From positions 1 to 64,000 of the forward strand of contig JAUCBJ010008697.1 in NCBI GenBank assembly GCA_032718475.1: a stretch of 64,000 nucleotides of DNA, read 5' to 3'. The position numbers and the translations under genes were made by a program. Position 1 is the first letter of the stretch. Every line of letters starts with the position of its first letter. The DNA is from Nemertoderma westbladi (taxonomy: Eukaryota; Xenacoelomorpha; Nemertodermatida; Nemertodermatidae). Positions 23,061 through 34,894 of the stretch are shown in pieces. Under the pieces are notes generated by a model, which saw only the letters and a program-made list of their open reading frames with translations, was not told the DNA's origin and searched no databases.

Positions 23061-23131
23061 TGCGCTCGTTCGGTCGCTACATAAATACACTCGGGTGACA
23101 ACGCTGAAAAGTGCTACTTTTTTTCACACAA
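23061..23131 (-). repeat. Dispersed repeat, copy 2
   Basis: The reverse complement matches 13-80, including the blocks GAAAAGTAG-like, CAGCGTT, CACCCGAGTGTATTTAT and GAACGAGCGC. Confidence 0.6.
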
Positions 23132-23484
23132 TGATATAAATAATTATAATTGCAAAATCCAACTATTTTTTTATAGTAAGTATTCAAGGAAATAAACAAC
23201 CAATATATATATTGCCATTTTATGGAAGGAGAAATGATTATAATTGGCTCTCTGTTGGAATCACCAACTGTTAATAATAATACACACCGTTAATTAAGCA
23301 ATTAATTATTCACTTACTGCATGCTACATAACTAACAAGCAGATGGCACTACGTAAGTGTTAAATGACAAGAAAATTAAGTAGTTTAGTTATTGCCTTAA
23401 ATTTAAAGTATAAATTTCTATATTTTAAACTGATCCCAAATTAATAATTTATTAATTTGTTGATTACTTTTTGATAGGTAATTC

Positions 23485-23850
23485 TAGAGATTATGTACAC
23501 ATGTAGAGATTATGTACACATGTAGAGATTATGTACACTTGTAGAGATTATGTACACATGTAGAGATTATGTACACATGTAGAGATTATGTACACATGTA
23601 GAGATTATGTACACTTGTAGAGATTATGTACACATGTAGAGATTATGTACACATGTAGAGATTATGTACACTTGTAGAGATTATGTACACATGTAGAGAT
23701 TATGTACACATGTAGAGATTATGTACACATGTAGAGATTATGTGCACATGTAGAGATTATGTGCACATGTAGAGATTATGTACACATGTAGAGATTATGC
23801 ACACATGTAGAGATTATGTACACATGTAGGGTTTATGTACACATTGTCTC
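23485..23850. repeat. 19-bp minisatellite, about 19 copies
   Basis: The unit TAGAGATTATGTACACATG repeats with few variants (CACTTG, GTGCACATG, GCACACATG). The embedded TGTACA/GTACAC core is palindromic. The array is very homogeneous, so it is young or recently homogenised. The sequence from 23851 to 24889 shows no gene. Confidence 0.95.
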
Positions 23851-24890
23851 ATTACGAGGTTAGGTCATTTTCGACTTGAAACATCCAATTCTGTTTCTTA
23901 TTAAATTAAATATAAATATTGAAAGCGGCCACCGTGTTTATGCAACCAGTTTTGTTGTGGGAAATAATAAAGGATCCTAGTTCTTTATAACTTTACTACA
24001 ACTCTAAGTTATTGTAAGATCCCCGTTAAGGGAGCGATAACCTATCGGGGATTCTAAAAAAAATGAGACATTCCACACAATACTCATCAACCCAAGGATA
24101 ACCTTATTGAACGGAGGTGGTCGTTTTGGCAAATACGTTTATGTATTTTAGACTATCTGAGACAGCTGCTGCTGCTTTATCAAGCAATCACTGTTAGAGG
24201 AAAGATTTTGTTGCACACACCTTACTGGCATCAACATCAGTAAGCCACTGGCATCGGATATCAGAAACATTAATTACTCCTGTTTTACTTGCCTATATGC
24301 CTAACTTCATATTCAATTAATGCATTAATCACAGTAAAATAAAGTGTTTTCGCGAAAAATATAGCATATGAGAGTATAATCAATTCTATCATAGTAAAAT
24401 AACATGTGGCCGCATAAACTCCATAAGTCACTGATGTTTGAGAATGGGAGACCAGACCAGCAATGTAAAACTTTGAAAAAATTGGGTTAAATTCCGCCAG
24501 CACAAAAGATAGGCAGAAGATTCTACTGCTTTTAACATTATTCATGAACTCCCTGCTGCCATGTATTCTTTGTTTTTCCATGGCTCAATCACAAGTCTCT
24601 CAATTAAAAGACAATGATATTTAGGCGAACCTCCAATGGAATTGAATCTTCTTTAATTTCCCATCTTCTAGGATATGCATCTATGCTGCACCAATAGTGC
24701 GGGATAAGTAAGTCTCCTGTCTCCCAAATGTAGTCAGACTGAACTACTGCAATATATTTTTGAGGTAGCATGAACTGCCTAATAACAGGCCTTTATTTAA
24801 AATCACCTGGCAACAGTACTCGAGCGGAATATTTATATATTTATACTTCCCCTCTGTTTCACTCTAACATACTTGAGACTTTTACCTGAA

Positions 24891-24962
24891 CCGATAGCTG
24901 AATGGTTAGAGCGTCAGACTTCCAACCCGGAGGTCATCAGGTCGATCCCACCTGGATGTCAT
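24891..24962 (+). repeat. tRNA-like sequence, possible SINE head (1)
   Basis: A-box-like TAGCTGAATGGTTAGAGCG and B-box-like GGTCGATCC are properly spaced. Between them lies an anticodon-arm relic ACTTCCAACCCGGAGG. The anticodon stem does not pair well, so this is a tRNA-derived repeat and not a working tRNA. Confidence 0.5.
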
Positions 24963-25087
24963 TGCCGACTTTGTAAAAGCTGTGCTCAACAAAACGTTAT
25001 AATACTTGAGGCTGGTAGGCTCCATGTTGGTGTTATGATATGCGTCTTGGCACTACCTGTCAAGTGGATTAGATAGGAGTGAAAGTG

Positions 25088-25180
25088 TCAGGCGCAAGTG
25101 GCTGAACTGGTTAGCGCTACTGATGAGGCCTGATAGGCCGTAACGTGCGTATTGCAATGGTTCAACATCCGATGACGTGC
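25088..25180 (+). repeat. tRNA-like sequence, possible SINE head (2)
   Basis: GTCAGGCGCAAGTGGCTGAA followed by CTGGTTAGCGCT resembles the acceptor and D-arm of a type II tRNA (Leu/Ser class). A B-box-like GGTTCAACATCC lies about 50 bp downstream. It is just upstream of a LINE 3' end and may be part of a SINE. Confidence 0.4.
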
Positions 25181-25204
25181 TTGCTTCCTCATATTTTTAA
25201 TTTA

Positions 25205-26720
25205 AACTACTACTACTATCGGCATGCTACATTGCAGCTGCATTACATATATTAAAAATGCTGTGCCGGCTTGTCGATAAAATTGCGCCGCCACAACTCC
25301 CTATCACCCATGACATTTGCTAGATCATCCGCATCGTCAAGGCCAGTGTTCGTTAAGATGCGTCTCAAGAAAGTCTTAGGCTGTTCACCATGCTTATTCA
25401 CTCAATGAGGCTGCCAAAGCTCATGATTATGCACTGACTTGTCCTCCCGGCGAAAGCAATGTCCTGCAAAGCGGGGGCGGCTCCGTTAAAAACAGACTAA
25501 TCAAACACCTCCAATGTTGTATAGAGTCTTATGGGAGATGTGTTCATTGTACTGGACACAATGAACCCGGCGCAGCATTTTTGTGTGAGTGCCATCCAGA
25601 GATTTGAAATTATCTGCAGTTAGAGTCCAGCATGAACTCAGATACAGTATAAGAGTTCTGGTTATACTGCTGCCCTATATAATCGAACCTTGAGATTGCA
25701 TTTTATTCTATGTGACTTCCAAATCCATTCTGGATAGACTATTCAATGATGCCCATGCCTTCCCTGTACGTGTCCGAAATAAGCCATTCTTGGAGCTTAT
25801 GCCCTTACGATCAGGCATTTTTTGAGGGTTGTCAAGGTTCATTGTAATAATTGTTGTCTTCTTGAAGTTTACAAAATTTATTGTTAACTCTTCAATTCTC
25901 CTTTAAGTGCCAAAATGGGCTCCATGGTCCCACGACCTTTACGGAACCCATTCTGATTTCCACGGAGCAGTCTCTCAATGGGATTCCTGATGCGATTTAA
26001 TATAATTCTATTATATAGCTTTGCAGCAATTGAGATCAACGAGATTCCACGAAAAGTTCCATAGGTTGTTAGGTTGCCCTTCTTTGGTGCTGAGACCAAC
26101 TTGTTTGTTTTCAGTTCTTGAGGGACTCTCTTTGTACTATACATGTCCACAATAATGGGGTGAATGAGCTCCAAACACTCAGAATTTTAAAGACCTAAGA
26201 GGGGGCACGCCATCTACTCCACTGGCACGATTGGTCTTGTTGCTCCTAGCTACAATCTTGATTTCAGGAAAAGGAGATGTCACCAATGGGGATATCTGTG
26301 AGCACAGACTCAGATACACGATGTACCTCAAAGTTATTGTTACCCTATCATTGTTTAGAAGCTTCTCAAAGTGGGCCTTCCGACCTTTGATGCGTTCAAC
26401 TGGAGATTCAGCATTAACCTTGGTGGTTGGTTGGCTTTTCCTCCCAGTGAGCAGGTTTATTGATTGCCATACCTGGGATGTGGGGTGATTACCTGCTGTC
26501 GTCAGCATTGTTAATGACATCAACCAGCTTATTCATGAGTTCCTTCAGATTATCAGAGTACAGCCTGTTAAGGGAAACTGAAATACATTACCTATTTGAA
26601 TTCCCCTTCGTAGAGAACAGTCGAGAGATCTGAAAGAACTCTTGGTATCATTAAACCTCCCTGCGTCAACAACAAGTTTACAGATGTCTGTTTTCGTGTC
26701 AGTTGTCAAAATTATTTGAT
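25205..26720 (-). mobile_element. Family-A non-LTR retrotransposon, internally deleted copy
   Basis: From 26720 downwards the minus strand shows part of the endonuclease-RT linker (VWQSINLLTGRKSQP and ASGVDGVPP, 26523-26179) and RT motifs 1-2 (KNQNGFRKGRGT-type segment, 26174-25884). It then jumps over the catalytic core to the C-terminal region (25800-25260), which has several stops and frameshifts, and ends in an ACTACTACTAC tail at about 25207. It reaches further 5' than the other copies but lacks the FADD region. Dead. Confidence 0.88.
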
Positions 26721-27233
26721 TGGTTCTAGAACATCCCGACGAATTAATTCAATCCAACGGAATTTGCCATATCTACTCTTTTCGCGGTGCTAATAAAAAA
26801 CTGTAAATTATTTTATTAAAATCTATATTGATTTATATTTAATGCGATGCAGTATCTTACACGAGTGGGGCCTTCGTGCAGCAAAAGCTGCAAGCCATCT
26901 TATCATCATGGCTCGCAGTTTTGACTCGCCCCACAATACTGGTAATAGTGCAGTGACTCCGTGTTGGCCTACAAATATAGGCCGTTCTATTAATATTAAG
27001 ATGTATCTAGATGAAGCCTTAACTGCATCCTTGGCTGTCCTAGTCTCCCTATATCTCTGCACCCTAGAGATTCTGTATATGATTAATATTTTTATTTAAA
27101 ATAATATATTTTTTCCATTTTATTTTATATTTATGTTAATCCCATTGTTTTTATGTAGAATTTATCGCATAAAGTTGCTATCAGGAATGATACTAAATAT
27201 CATATATATTACATTATAACACTGTTAGACACT
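26721..27233. other. Intergenic stretch upstream of the SLC35G-like gene
   Basis: No supported gene. It is AT-rich with a few short ORFs on both strands (for example 26842-27099) that lack recognisable domains. It would hold the SLC35G-like promoter, but I see no clear core motif. Confidence 0.4.
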
Positions 27234-29300
27234 ATGAAAGTCTATGATGATATTTACTATAGTCGTGTGGCGACCGACAGTGAAGATAGTGACATCGAAA
27301 GTGAAACCGACAATGTCGTAACAGTTATTGCTAAGGTTCCCACGTGGAAACGTCTCATTGGCTGTGGACTCGCCGTTTTGACCGGTCTTTCAGGTGCCCT
27401 GGCAGCGGCGTCTGGCAAGCATTCGCACGTCGGTGTTATATATCTTTTTCTCTATACAGGTTGTTTCTCCTCATTGGCTGTACTTCCTTACGTTATCCAC
27501 CAATGGCGACACATTGTTCCCGGTATTATATTTAGCAAGCAGGTACTATTAGCACTATTAGTTCAAGGGTTGATCATCACCTTGGGAACAATATTTAAAC
27601 AATGGACCATTCATGAAATGCCTATAGGCGACGCAGTAATGCTCAGTCACATGAGTTTGGTTATGATGCCGTTTGCCGGTGAGTTAATAATAATTATTTA
27701 ACAAACACGATCAATTATGTACTGAGGTATATAGTTACAGTTAGGCCTCTTATTTACTTTTAGTTTCATTATTAGTACATCACTCGCACTAAAACTCTTA
27801 GTATTTTTTTGACATCTTGGCAAAGGAAAAGTGAATTTGCGGGAATTTCAAATCTGAAATTTACGGTACATGAAATTCGTTAGGAAATAAATGAAGTTCC
27901 AGCAAGTAATGACATTTTTTTGTTTTGCTGAAAAAGTAAGTTGGTAGGTAAACAACTACCCTTTGCATGCATGTACCATGTGATCTACTATTGATAAGAC
28001 TTAAGCATATTTATTTATCTAAAATAGGTAATGTATGCATGGTCAGGTAGAGACTCACCGCAGATAAAAGCTGTGAGCTGTGATTTTTTTTATAATAGGT
28101 AATGTATACATATAAACAAATTGTGAGGCACCACGGTGAGCCTACAATCACTATCCCTGAATAATTCAAACTTCGCGTTGCTAATTGATAGAAGAGACGC
28201 AATGCGACCTGTTTTGAAAAAGCAAAACTGATGTATTTATTACATACGAATAGCCATCGCGGTTATTTACAAGCAGATTGATGATTGGCGCAAATTGTTG
28301 GTGCTGCTTCCCAATCACTAGTTTAGGCTCAGCTCTCTTGCTCTTTCTCGCTTTCTCTTGCTTTTCACACGTCATTCTATCACTCATCCCCCTGTGAAAC
28401 ACTCCTTCCCGGCGAAACAGACCACCGATTGTACGCACAATTGCTCTTTTGTTTCCGGACTTTATAAACGTACTGCTTTTGAAATTTTTATTGTTATCAG
28501 CAAATAAATAAATACACCAAATTTACTTTGATATGTTTAACATCTATTGATAGTAGTAGGCCTAAATTATTAAAGTACTTCAAACGGGACTTTAGATGAA
28601 CAACTGCCACCGGTTGTGAATTTATCATTTTGCTCCATTTTTTTCAATATATTATATTGCATTACTTTACCTACAATAGTTACGCGTTTCTCCCTTTCCA
28701 GAATGGTTATTCCTACGAGCTCGCCCAGGATTGGTGGAATTCGCCGCTGTTATTATGTGCCTATTTGGCGTCGCCTTCATAACACAACCTGAGATTCTCT
28801 TTGACCAATCAGATGCGAAACCTCTGCCCCTGAAACCGGTGCTTGTAAGTTTCGTTAGCATGATGTTCCGAGTGGCGAGTGCCCTGATTATTCGCGGTTG
28901 GCTGAAACACGTTCATTGGACCGCCATCGCCTTGAATGCTTCATTTTTCCGCATCGCCGTCGACTTTGTTGTTTTAGCAGCGAACAACAACGTGTCCTTC
29001 CAACACTGCCCGTATATACTACGAGTTTATATATGTCTGTTCGCTGGACTCATGTTATTATGTCAAATGTTGCAGTACACCTCGTTAAAGTTTGAATCGG
29101 CCACCATAGTGGCCTGTTTGAACTCAACGGAAGCTGTCTTCGCATACCCATTTCAGGACGAAATCTCGGTGTATTCTTGTATCGGCGCCGCATTGGTTAT
29201 GTCGGCTACTTGCTCTATTAGTATTAAAAAGGTTATTATGAATGAATGTGTTGGGAGATTAAATCATCGACAGGTTATTAATAAAAAAGTAAACGAATAA
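27234..29300 (+). CDS. SLC35G1: SLC35G-like (EamA/DMT family) membrane transporter, two exons
   Basis: Exon 1 is 27234-27678 (donor G|GTGAGT) and exon 2 is 28702-29300 (acceptor TTTCCAG|AA). Joining them gives 1044 nt, an in-frame 347-residue protein, close to the usual SLC35G length (about 340-370). A polar acidic N-terminus with SEDSDIESETD (about 20-30) is followed by about ten hydrophobic segments. The first segments begin at LIGCGLAVLTGLSGALAAAS (about 42-61), and the EamA-typical loop GDAVMLSHMSLVMMPFAEWL spans the splice junction. Short loops and small-residue-rich helices match the drug/metabolite transporter superfamily. The substrate is unknown. It ends in a lysine-rich cytosolic tail. 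An AATAAA lies at 29342-29347. Further 5' non-coding exons cannot be excluded. Confidence 0.85.
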
Positions 29301-29341
29301 TGGTGCAGATTTAATTATTATTGGAATAAGAAATTATTGGA

Positions 29342-29347
29342 AATAAA
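29342..29347 (+). terminator. Poly(A) signal of the SLC35G-like gene
   Basis: AATAAA 42 bp after the stop codon, the first canonical signal downstream. Confidence 0.65.
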
Positions 29348-29519
29348 TTATACACAAGTCCCTTATTTTATTTTAACAGCGTTTCTTGGCGATGTTTGAA
29401 TTAGCCGGAGTATAAAGACTTTATATCCCGTAATAACTATAACTTCCCCAATTACTACCTTAATATTTGCTCTGCACTATAGTTCGCTCACTCTAGTTAA
29501 TTACACTCTAGATCATCAC

Positions 29520-29940
29520 ACACTAGTCCTCTCGCACTAATCAGCCACTCAAACTATTTTAGCCATTCAGACATATTTTAGCCATTCACACTATTTTAGC
29601 CACTCACACTATTTTAGTCCTCCCACTTCCAACCTGGAGCTCATCTGTCCAACCCGAACGAACGTTGTCCTTTGCCCAACGAAAGGAGAGCCAGGGGAAC
29701 AACTTGGAGAACAAATAATTGCTTTTACATAATATTAACCCACTAGTTTAAGTAGTTTTTTTTATGTAGTTTACATACCATATCGTGAAGAATTCAGAAA
29801 AGTGAAGTTGTACGATTAGACCAAGAAGCATCTTGGTCTACTAGTTGTGAGTGTGACATTCAGCTTGGCTTCCTATGATGAGGCCCCGGTTCGAACCCCT
29901 TGACTGATCGATTATTGGGACCCAAATCAATTTGAGAATG
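29520..29940. repeat. Short ATTTTAGCCACTCAC repeats and a tRNA B-box-like patch
   Basis: About 29555-29620 has four imperfect repeats of CACTATTTTAGCCACT. At 29885-29905, GGCCCCGGTTCGAACCCC is a perfect-looking B box preceded by tRNA-like sequence, so a SINE relic is likely. No gene is seen between 29301 and 30155. Confidence 0.45.
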
Positions 29941-30049
29941 GGTTTTACTGTGGTTGTCGGCGGCTTAAATCAACCGAAAATATTATCCCATTTAATAGTT
30001 GAGTTTAAAATGGTTTGATCAACTGAAAATAAGGTTCTTTATCCAAAAT

Positions 30050-30055
30050 TTTATT
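30050..30055 (-). terminator. Poly(A) signal of the WD40 gene
   Basis: AATAAA on the minus strand (TTTATT on plus) about 100 bp after the stop codon. Confidence 0.55.
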
Positions 30056-30155
30056 TTCTGTTTAGTATCACGGGGTTTTATACGTAGATAGTGAACACAA
30101 AGGTAAAGTTATTAACAATGAAACATTGTATTGTGTAGGTATATCTTTTCTGTAA

Positions 30156-33100
30156 CTACACTACTGATAAGTCAGGAGCAAAGTACTTCTGACAAAACCG
30201 TAAGGTGAGTAACATAGGCTGTTGAAGTTCCTCAATTAATCGATCTATGTCGCCATCTAGAGCCCCGATGTGAACTGGTTTCAGAGGCAAATTAATAAAT
30301 GACGGTCCCATTGGATCACGTCTGGTGCGCCCCCTAACGTCCAGCGTTGTCTCTCTCTCTGGCCGGCATTGAGTATGATGCAGTTCGCCTAATCTCACCA
30401 AACTGGGTTTACCTTCAACTGGAGGCAATACAACTACCGTTTTCCGCTTCGAATACTCCCTTTCTGCATCACTCAATGCATTACCGCGCAGTTCATTCAA
30501 ATACTCCTCGAGTTTCAACTCAATAAAATAATTCAAAGCCTCTATCGGCTTTATGTCTTCCAGAACAGCTTCATTTGGTAATGTATCTATGGTGACAACA
30601 ATTTCTCTCGATTCTTTCTCAACTTCTTCATCAAACAAGGTTTTACCTTCGATATCTCCAGGTGCTTTTACTGGTGTATTAGTTGTCCGTTTTCCATGGC
30701 GTTTTCCCCTAACTTTTTTCCCTGTTCGACCTTTGATCTCTCCTTGTTTCAATGACCGCACTGTCTCCTTTAGATGATCGCGGAATTGTTTCATCAGTTC
30801 CAGTAACCATTTCCTGCAGATATTCTGAACTCCTCGCTTCCGCGCCGCATTCCTGGCCACTCTCGCTGTGTCCCAAGATGAAAGCTCTTTGAATAGAAAC
30901 TTATGAGGGTCGACGACCCCTGAATTAAATAACACAGACTGGCAGACAATCTCTGTAACAGGGTCACCTTCTATAAAATTGGTCATTACTTCTACAATGT
31001 ATTCAACATCATATATATATATATTCTTTAAAAGAACTAAAGCAACACCTATAAACTCCCTTTGTTCTGGAATAATACTTCTTGGGTAATCACTTTTGTT
31101 TAATATATACATTAGAGTTTCATATATATTTTTCGAGTTGTCTAGTTTCTTAATTCCGTTCAATAGATCAATAGCACGTGTTATAGGAATTCTAAAATTG
31201 AAATCTGCAATTTTTAATACTTTTAGTAACATTTCCACAAATAACTCCATTGTCCATGGTTTTGGCCAGGTTGTCGCATTTAAGTTCGGCAAGTACTTGG
31301 CAAACCACGCATCACCTTGGAATTGGGTTATCCAATCAGGCAGTATCTCTTTAGGTATTGGCTCAGCAACTTCAGGCGTGGGTTCACGTGGTGGGGCAGG
31401 GGGAGGTTGCTCCGGACGCGTAACTAACTTCTTCAATGGTTTCATCGGCTTCTTGATTCTTGGGGATTTAGGGATAGGTTCAGATTGCGCTGGGGATGGT
31501 GGCCTTTCCTCCAATGGGGTGGGTTCCCTGCTAGGTGGAGTTGGTGTGCGCAATGCTGCTTGCAGTTTAGCCAGCCAATCAGGATCCTCAGACAATTCCT
31601 CTAACTCCTCTTCTATTTCTTCCTCCTTTTGGAACATTTTCCTGCGGTTCTCAAGAGCAGCTAGCTGTTCAGCTGTCAACTGAGGTGGAATCCAGTCAGG
31701 TTCCTTTAACTTGGATAATTCCTCCTCAGGTAATATGAGCTTTAACAACACCGAATTTGGAATAAAACCATCTCGAACAATCGGTAAATTTCCAGTGTCA
31801 GGAATTGGAATTTCGGGAAAGAAACCGAGTGGTTTTTTCTCAGGAATGTATTTTTGTATTGACTTAAAAGCCTTAACATCCTTATTAACAACTATATCAT
31901 CTTTGTATACAAATTCCGGGAGATCTACCCTAACTTGTTCATGGAATTTCAAAATATATTGTTTCATAGCTTTCCGCTTAGTAGTGGAAGAAACTGGTAT
32001 TTTCATAGGTCGCTTTAGAATCCCATCTCTAATTTTTATAATATCCAAATCCCTTCTACTGATTGTGTCATACTTTGCCTGAATGGCGACTTTCTCTAGA
32101 AGTATGTCATTCGCTTCCTCGACTGAAACAACATCGGTATATTGCTCGAATCGAAGTTGCGCTCCATGAGCCAAGCCAAGACAATACAATTCATCACTTG
32201 TCAAAGTTTTTGTAAGTTCTGCGTTCATTTCAATGATTTTGTCTGGAGGAGATTGTTCAATATTCATAGTAGACATGTGATGTACAATATGCTTTGGCAG
32301 GTAATCTTCATGCTTTATAATGTATAAGTGATCGCAAAGTCCAACAAGAAGATCGCCTTTTGCGTCACCAAATACCAGAGAAGTCGGTTGTTCCTTAAGT
32401 TTAATCAATTTGATTAATTCGTTATCCTCGTTCCAAATTCGAACTGTGCAATCTTCACTAGCAGTAGCGAATATCCCTAATGTAACATTGGATGTTGCTG
32501 AGACTATCCTATCCTTGTGATCTTCCCAAGGCTTATGATCAATACGATTTTTTTCCCAAACATTATATACCACAGTGTTGTATGTGGCTGTGACATCATC
32601 AGAAAAAGCTACCAATAATTTTGCGCCGTACAGAGCAACATGTTTTGGCACATAATTACAGTAAAACGATGTCAGAGGGCCCAGCGATTCAACGGCAAAT
32701 GGAAAGACCCTCCAGACTTTTATACACATATCAGTGCCAATAGAAAGCACGTGATTGGTCGGTTGATCTGTTGCTATGGATACAACCGAGCAATGTTCGT
32801 GGGCCAACACTTGGAAAGAAATACATTCTTGTTTGGTGTCCCAAACTGCCAAATATCCATCCATCGTCCCTAGCAACAGCAAGGCTTTGTTTCGTAACTT
32901 AGGTAATGCTGCTTCTTCCTCCAATGAATCTATCTCTCTGGACAGTGTAGCTTTAAGAACAGTCTTCCACATATCCAAGTCTTTTCCCTCATTTGGCTTG
33001 TTGTAATATTCAAATACATTGATGCATTCACATTTCATATATTTGCTATTTTTTATTGAATTTCTGGGTTTCACAAACCAGTTATTCACGATATGGCATG

Positions 33101-34457
33101 GGTTAACTTTAGTATTGGCCATTATTAAAAGCTTTCCCCCATCACCTATTAAGTACAAACCGTTATCCAACATGGAATAGCAGAAATCGTTAATTTCAGT
33201 TGATTGTTTTACCATCAATGATGTAATAATGTCACCAGTACATGGGTTGATAATCCTTGCAGTGTTATTCGTTGACAATGCAACACACCTTGATGGAAGA
33301 ACTGGATGTGAGACCATCTTCAATAAAACAATTGGTGAACCAATTATGGAGTGTAAAACGTACAAGTTGTCAACCTTCCATGTATGCATAAGGTTTCCAG
33401 AATAGGTGCAGAAGACTGACCTCCTGTAATCCGAATCAACTCCGTGTATTTGAAAGTCTGTCTCAATGTGGTCTATTTCATCTGTAGTTTCAAAACTCCA
33501 TACGCGTATGCTGCTATCTGTTCCAGTACTGATAAGGTATGGTGCGAATGGGTAGACAGCTAATCCGGTGACAGTATCATTGTGACCAATAAATAAGAGT
33601 ATCAGATTCCAATCAATCTCTTCATCGTTTTTACCTGCATTCCATACTTTGATTGTTCCATCCAGAGCTGCGGTAACTAAATACTTTAATGGGTTATAAA
33701 ATAGGGCAGATGATATTTTCCGTACATGGAGATTCTTATGATAGCCTAGCACAGAGGCATCACAAACTCGCAGGATATAGACAGCTGTATAAGTGACGGC
33801 AAAACATCGTTGCATCTTGCTGGCTGAATCTTCTAATGCGATATGGTAAATATTATCTGATTCATTAATGGCACCAGATTGGGTAGTCTCTTTTGGGATT
33901 AAATGTCTAGAACCGAATTTAAAACACCAAAATGTTATTGACCCCGGGGATGCAGTGACCACCTGACTTTTTGGTTCGTTACCCACCATACACTGGATTG
34001 GTTTATCAGTTTGAGCAACTGATATAAGTTGCATGCCCTCCGTCAATACTGAAAGAGTTTGCAGACCGTCAGACAGTACATATTGTTGGACCGACTCAGA
34101 GTAAATAAAATATTCCACATGAATATCACTTATATACTCCCAAACTTTATCTCCAATGTCGTTGTAAGCTTCTACAATATTATCTTGTGTAACTATAATA
34201 TAAATATCTTTCGGTTTATTGAAGTAAATTTGTTTTATTGTGTGTGCCGATTGGATTGTTATACCGGGATGTACCCCATGTGCAATCTCTTTATTTATAT
34301 TATCAATCGCTTTGAGATCATCCTCGGTGTCTTTAACTGCGTCTCTCAATGCCTTCCAATGTGTTATCGCTTTCATTTGAGTTTGTGACAGTTGTGTTTT
34401 CGACTTTGCGACACTAACTGCAGCAGAACGTGTCATTAATTCCTCCAAACTCGACAT
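30156..34457 (-). CDS. Large WD40-repeat protein, WDR97/WDR87-like (1433 residues, single exon)
   Basis: One intronless ORF. The N-terminal helix (SLEELMTRSAAVS) is followed by two WD40 propeller regions. Clear blades include LDGTIKVW (about 268), GTDSSIRVW (about 310), GTMDGYLAVW (about 545), GTDMCIKVW (about 590) and SEDCTVRIW (about 685). A charged linker (about 760-960) follows, with an E-rich coiled coil, then a proline-rich stretch (about 985-1065). Next is an all-helical C-terminal domain beginning PDWITQFQGDAWFAKYLPNL, a basic KKVRGKRHGKR patch, and a terminal segment ending RFCQKYFAPDLSVV. This order (N-terminal propellers, Pro-rich hinge, helical C-terminus) fits the WDR87/WDR97 group linked to cilia and sperm flagella. 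An X-box-like motif 425 bp upstream agrees. The lack of introns over 4.3 kb is notable; retroposition is possible, but no poly(A) scar is evident. Confidence 0.85.
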   Translation of the reverse strand: MSSLEELMTRSAAVSVAKSKTQLSQTQMKAITHWKALRDAVKDTEDDLKAIDNINKEIAHGVHPGITIQSAHTIKQIYFNKPKDIYIIVTQDNIVEAYNDIGDKVWEYISDIHVEYFIYSESVQQYVLSDGLQTLSVLTEGMQLISVAQTDKPIQCMVGNEPKSQVVTASPGSITFWCFKFGSRHLIPKETTQSGAINESDNIYHIALEDSASKMQRCFAVTYTAVYILRVCDASVLGYHKNLHVRKISSALFYNPLKYLVTAALDGTIKVWNAGKNDEEIDWNLILLFIGHNDTVTGLAVYPFAPYLISTGTDSSIRVWSFETTDEIDHIETDFQIHGVDSDYRRSVFCTYSGNLMHTWKVDNLYVLHSIIGSPIVLLKMVSHPVLPSRCVALSTNNTARIINPCTGDIITSLMVKQSTEINDFCYSMLDNGLYLIGDGGKLLIMANTKVNPCHIVNNWFVKPRNSIKNSKYMKCECINVFEYYNKPNEGKDLDMWKTVLKATLSREIDSLEEEAALPKLRNKALLLLGTMDGYLAVWDTKQECISFQVLAHEHCSVVSIATDQPTNHVLSIGTDMCIKVWRVFPFAVESLGPLTSFYCNYVPKHVALYGAKLLVAFSDDVTATYNTVVYNVWEKNRIDHKPWEDHKDRIVSATSNVTLGIFATASEDCTVRIWNEDNELIKLIKLKEQPTSLVFGDAKGDLLVGLCDHLYIIKHEDYLPKHIVHHMSTMNIEQSPPDKIIEMNAELTKTLTSDELYCLGLAHGAQLRFEQYTDVVSVEEANDILLEKVAIQAKYDTISRRDLDIIKIRDGILKRPMKIPVSSTTKRKAMKQYILKFHEQVRVDLPEFVYKDDIVVNKDVKAFKSIQKYIPEKKPLGFFPEIPIPDTGNLPIVRDGFIPNSVLLKLILPEEELSKLKEPDWIPPQLTAEQLAALENRRKMFQKEEEIEEELEELSEDPDWLAKLQAALRTPTPPSREPTPLEERPPSPAQSEPIPKSPRIKKPMKPLKKLVTRPEQPPPAPPREPTPEVAEPIPKEILPDWITQFQGDAWFAKYLPNLNATTWPKPWTMELFVEMLLKVLKIADFNFRIPITRAIDLLNGIKKLDNSKNIYETLMYILNKSDYPRSIIPEQREFIGVALVLLKNIYIYDVEYIVEVMTNFIEGDPVTEIVCQSVLFNSGVVDPHKFLFKELSSWDTARVARNAARKRGVQNICRKWLLELMKQFRDHLKETVRSLKQGEIKGRTGKKVRGKRHGKRTTNTPVKAPGDIEGKTLFDEEVEKESREIVVTIDTLPNEAVLEDIKPIEALNYFIELKLEEYLNELRGNALSDAEREYSKRKTVVVLPPVEGKPSLVRLGELHHTQCRPERETTLDVRGRTRRDPMGPSFINLPLKPVHIGALDGDIDRLIEELQQPMLLTLRFCQKYFAPDLSVV

Positions 34458-34881
34458 TCTGATATTCTAACTCATATTTTCTAAATATGTTTCCGATTAA
34501 TTATTTCTAATAATAAAATACGTTTAATAATAATACACTTTTGATGAATTTTTGGTGGAAAATAATTTTTAATAACTCAAATCAAATTACATTATTGAGA
34601 GAATTTATTTGTTGCAAATAATTCTAAATGGACCTACTTTATATATACCGGTAGCAGTAGTAGTAATATTCCATGACAATAAATATGGGTAATTTTTTAA
34701 TAAAAATAAATATGGATAAAACTACTACTCTATTTGCCAACATTATATGAAAAATTATAATATAATTGATTTATTAACATAAAGTTTCGTAACTGTGTAC
34801 TAGTGGATTGTCAGCAAACTATCGATCCATTCTTACAACTTGATAACGTTTTAAATTTATTATTCATGTTTGTTGAGTGCA

Positions 34882-34894
34882 GTTGCTTAGCAAC
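34882..34894. promoter_or_regulatory. X-box-like motif upstream of the WD40 gene
   Basis: GTTGCTTAGCAAC is a perfect inverted repeat of GTTGCT/AGCAAC around one base. It closely fits RFX-factor X-boxes seen in promoters of ciliary genes. It is about 425 bp before the WD40 ATG. The rest of 34458-35160 is AT-rich without other recognised signals. Confidence 0.5.

Noticed and set aside
23485-23850. CRISPR-like array of 19-bp repeats
   Set aside because: No spacers; simple minisatellite.
29870-29910. tRNA gene around the B-box GGTTCGAACCCC
   Set aside because: No convincing A box or cloverleaf at the correct distance; more likely a SINE relic.
31096-32327. Plus-strand ORFs within the WD40 gene
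   Set aside because: Antisense shadows of the 1433-codon minus-strand frame.
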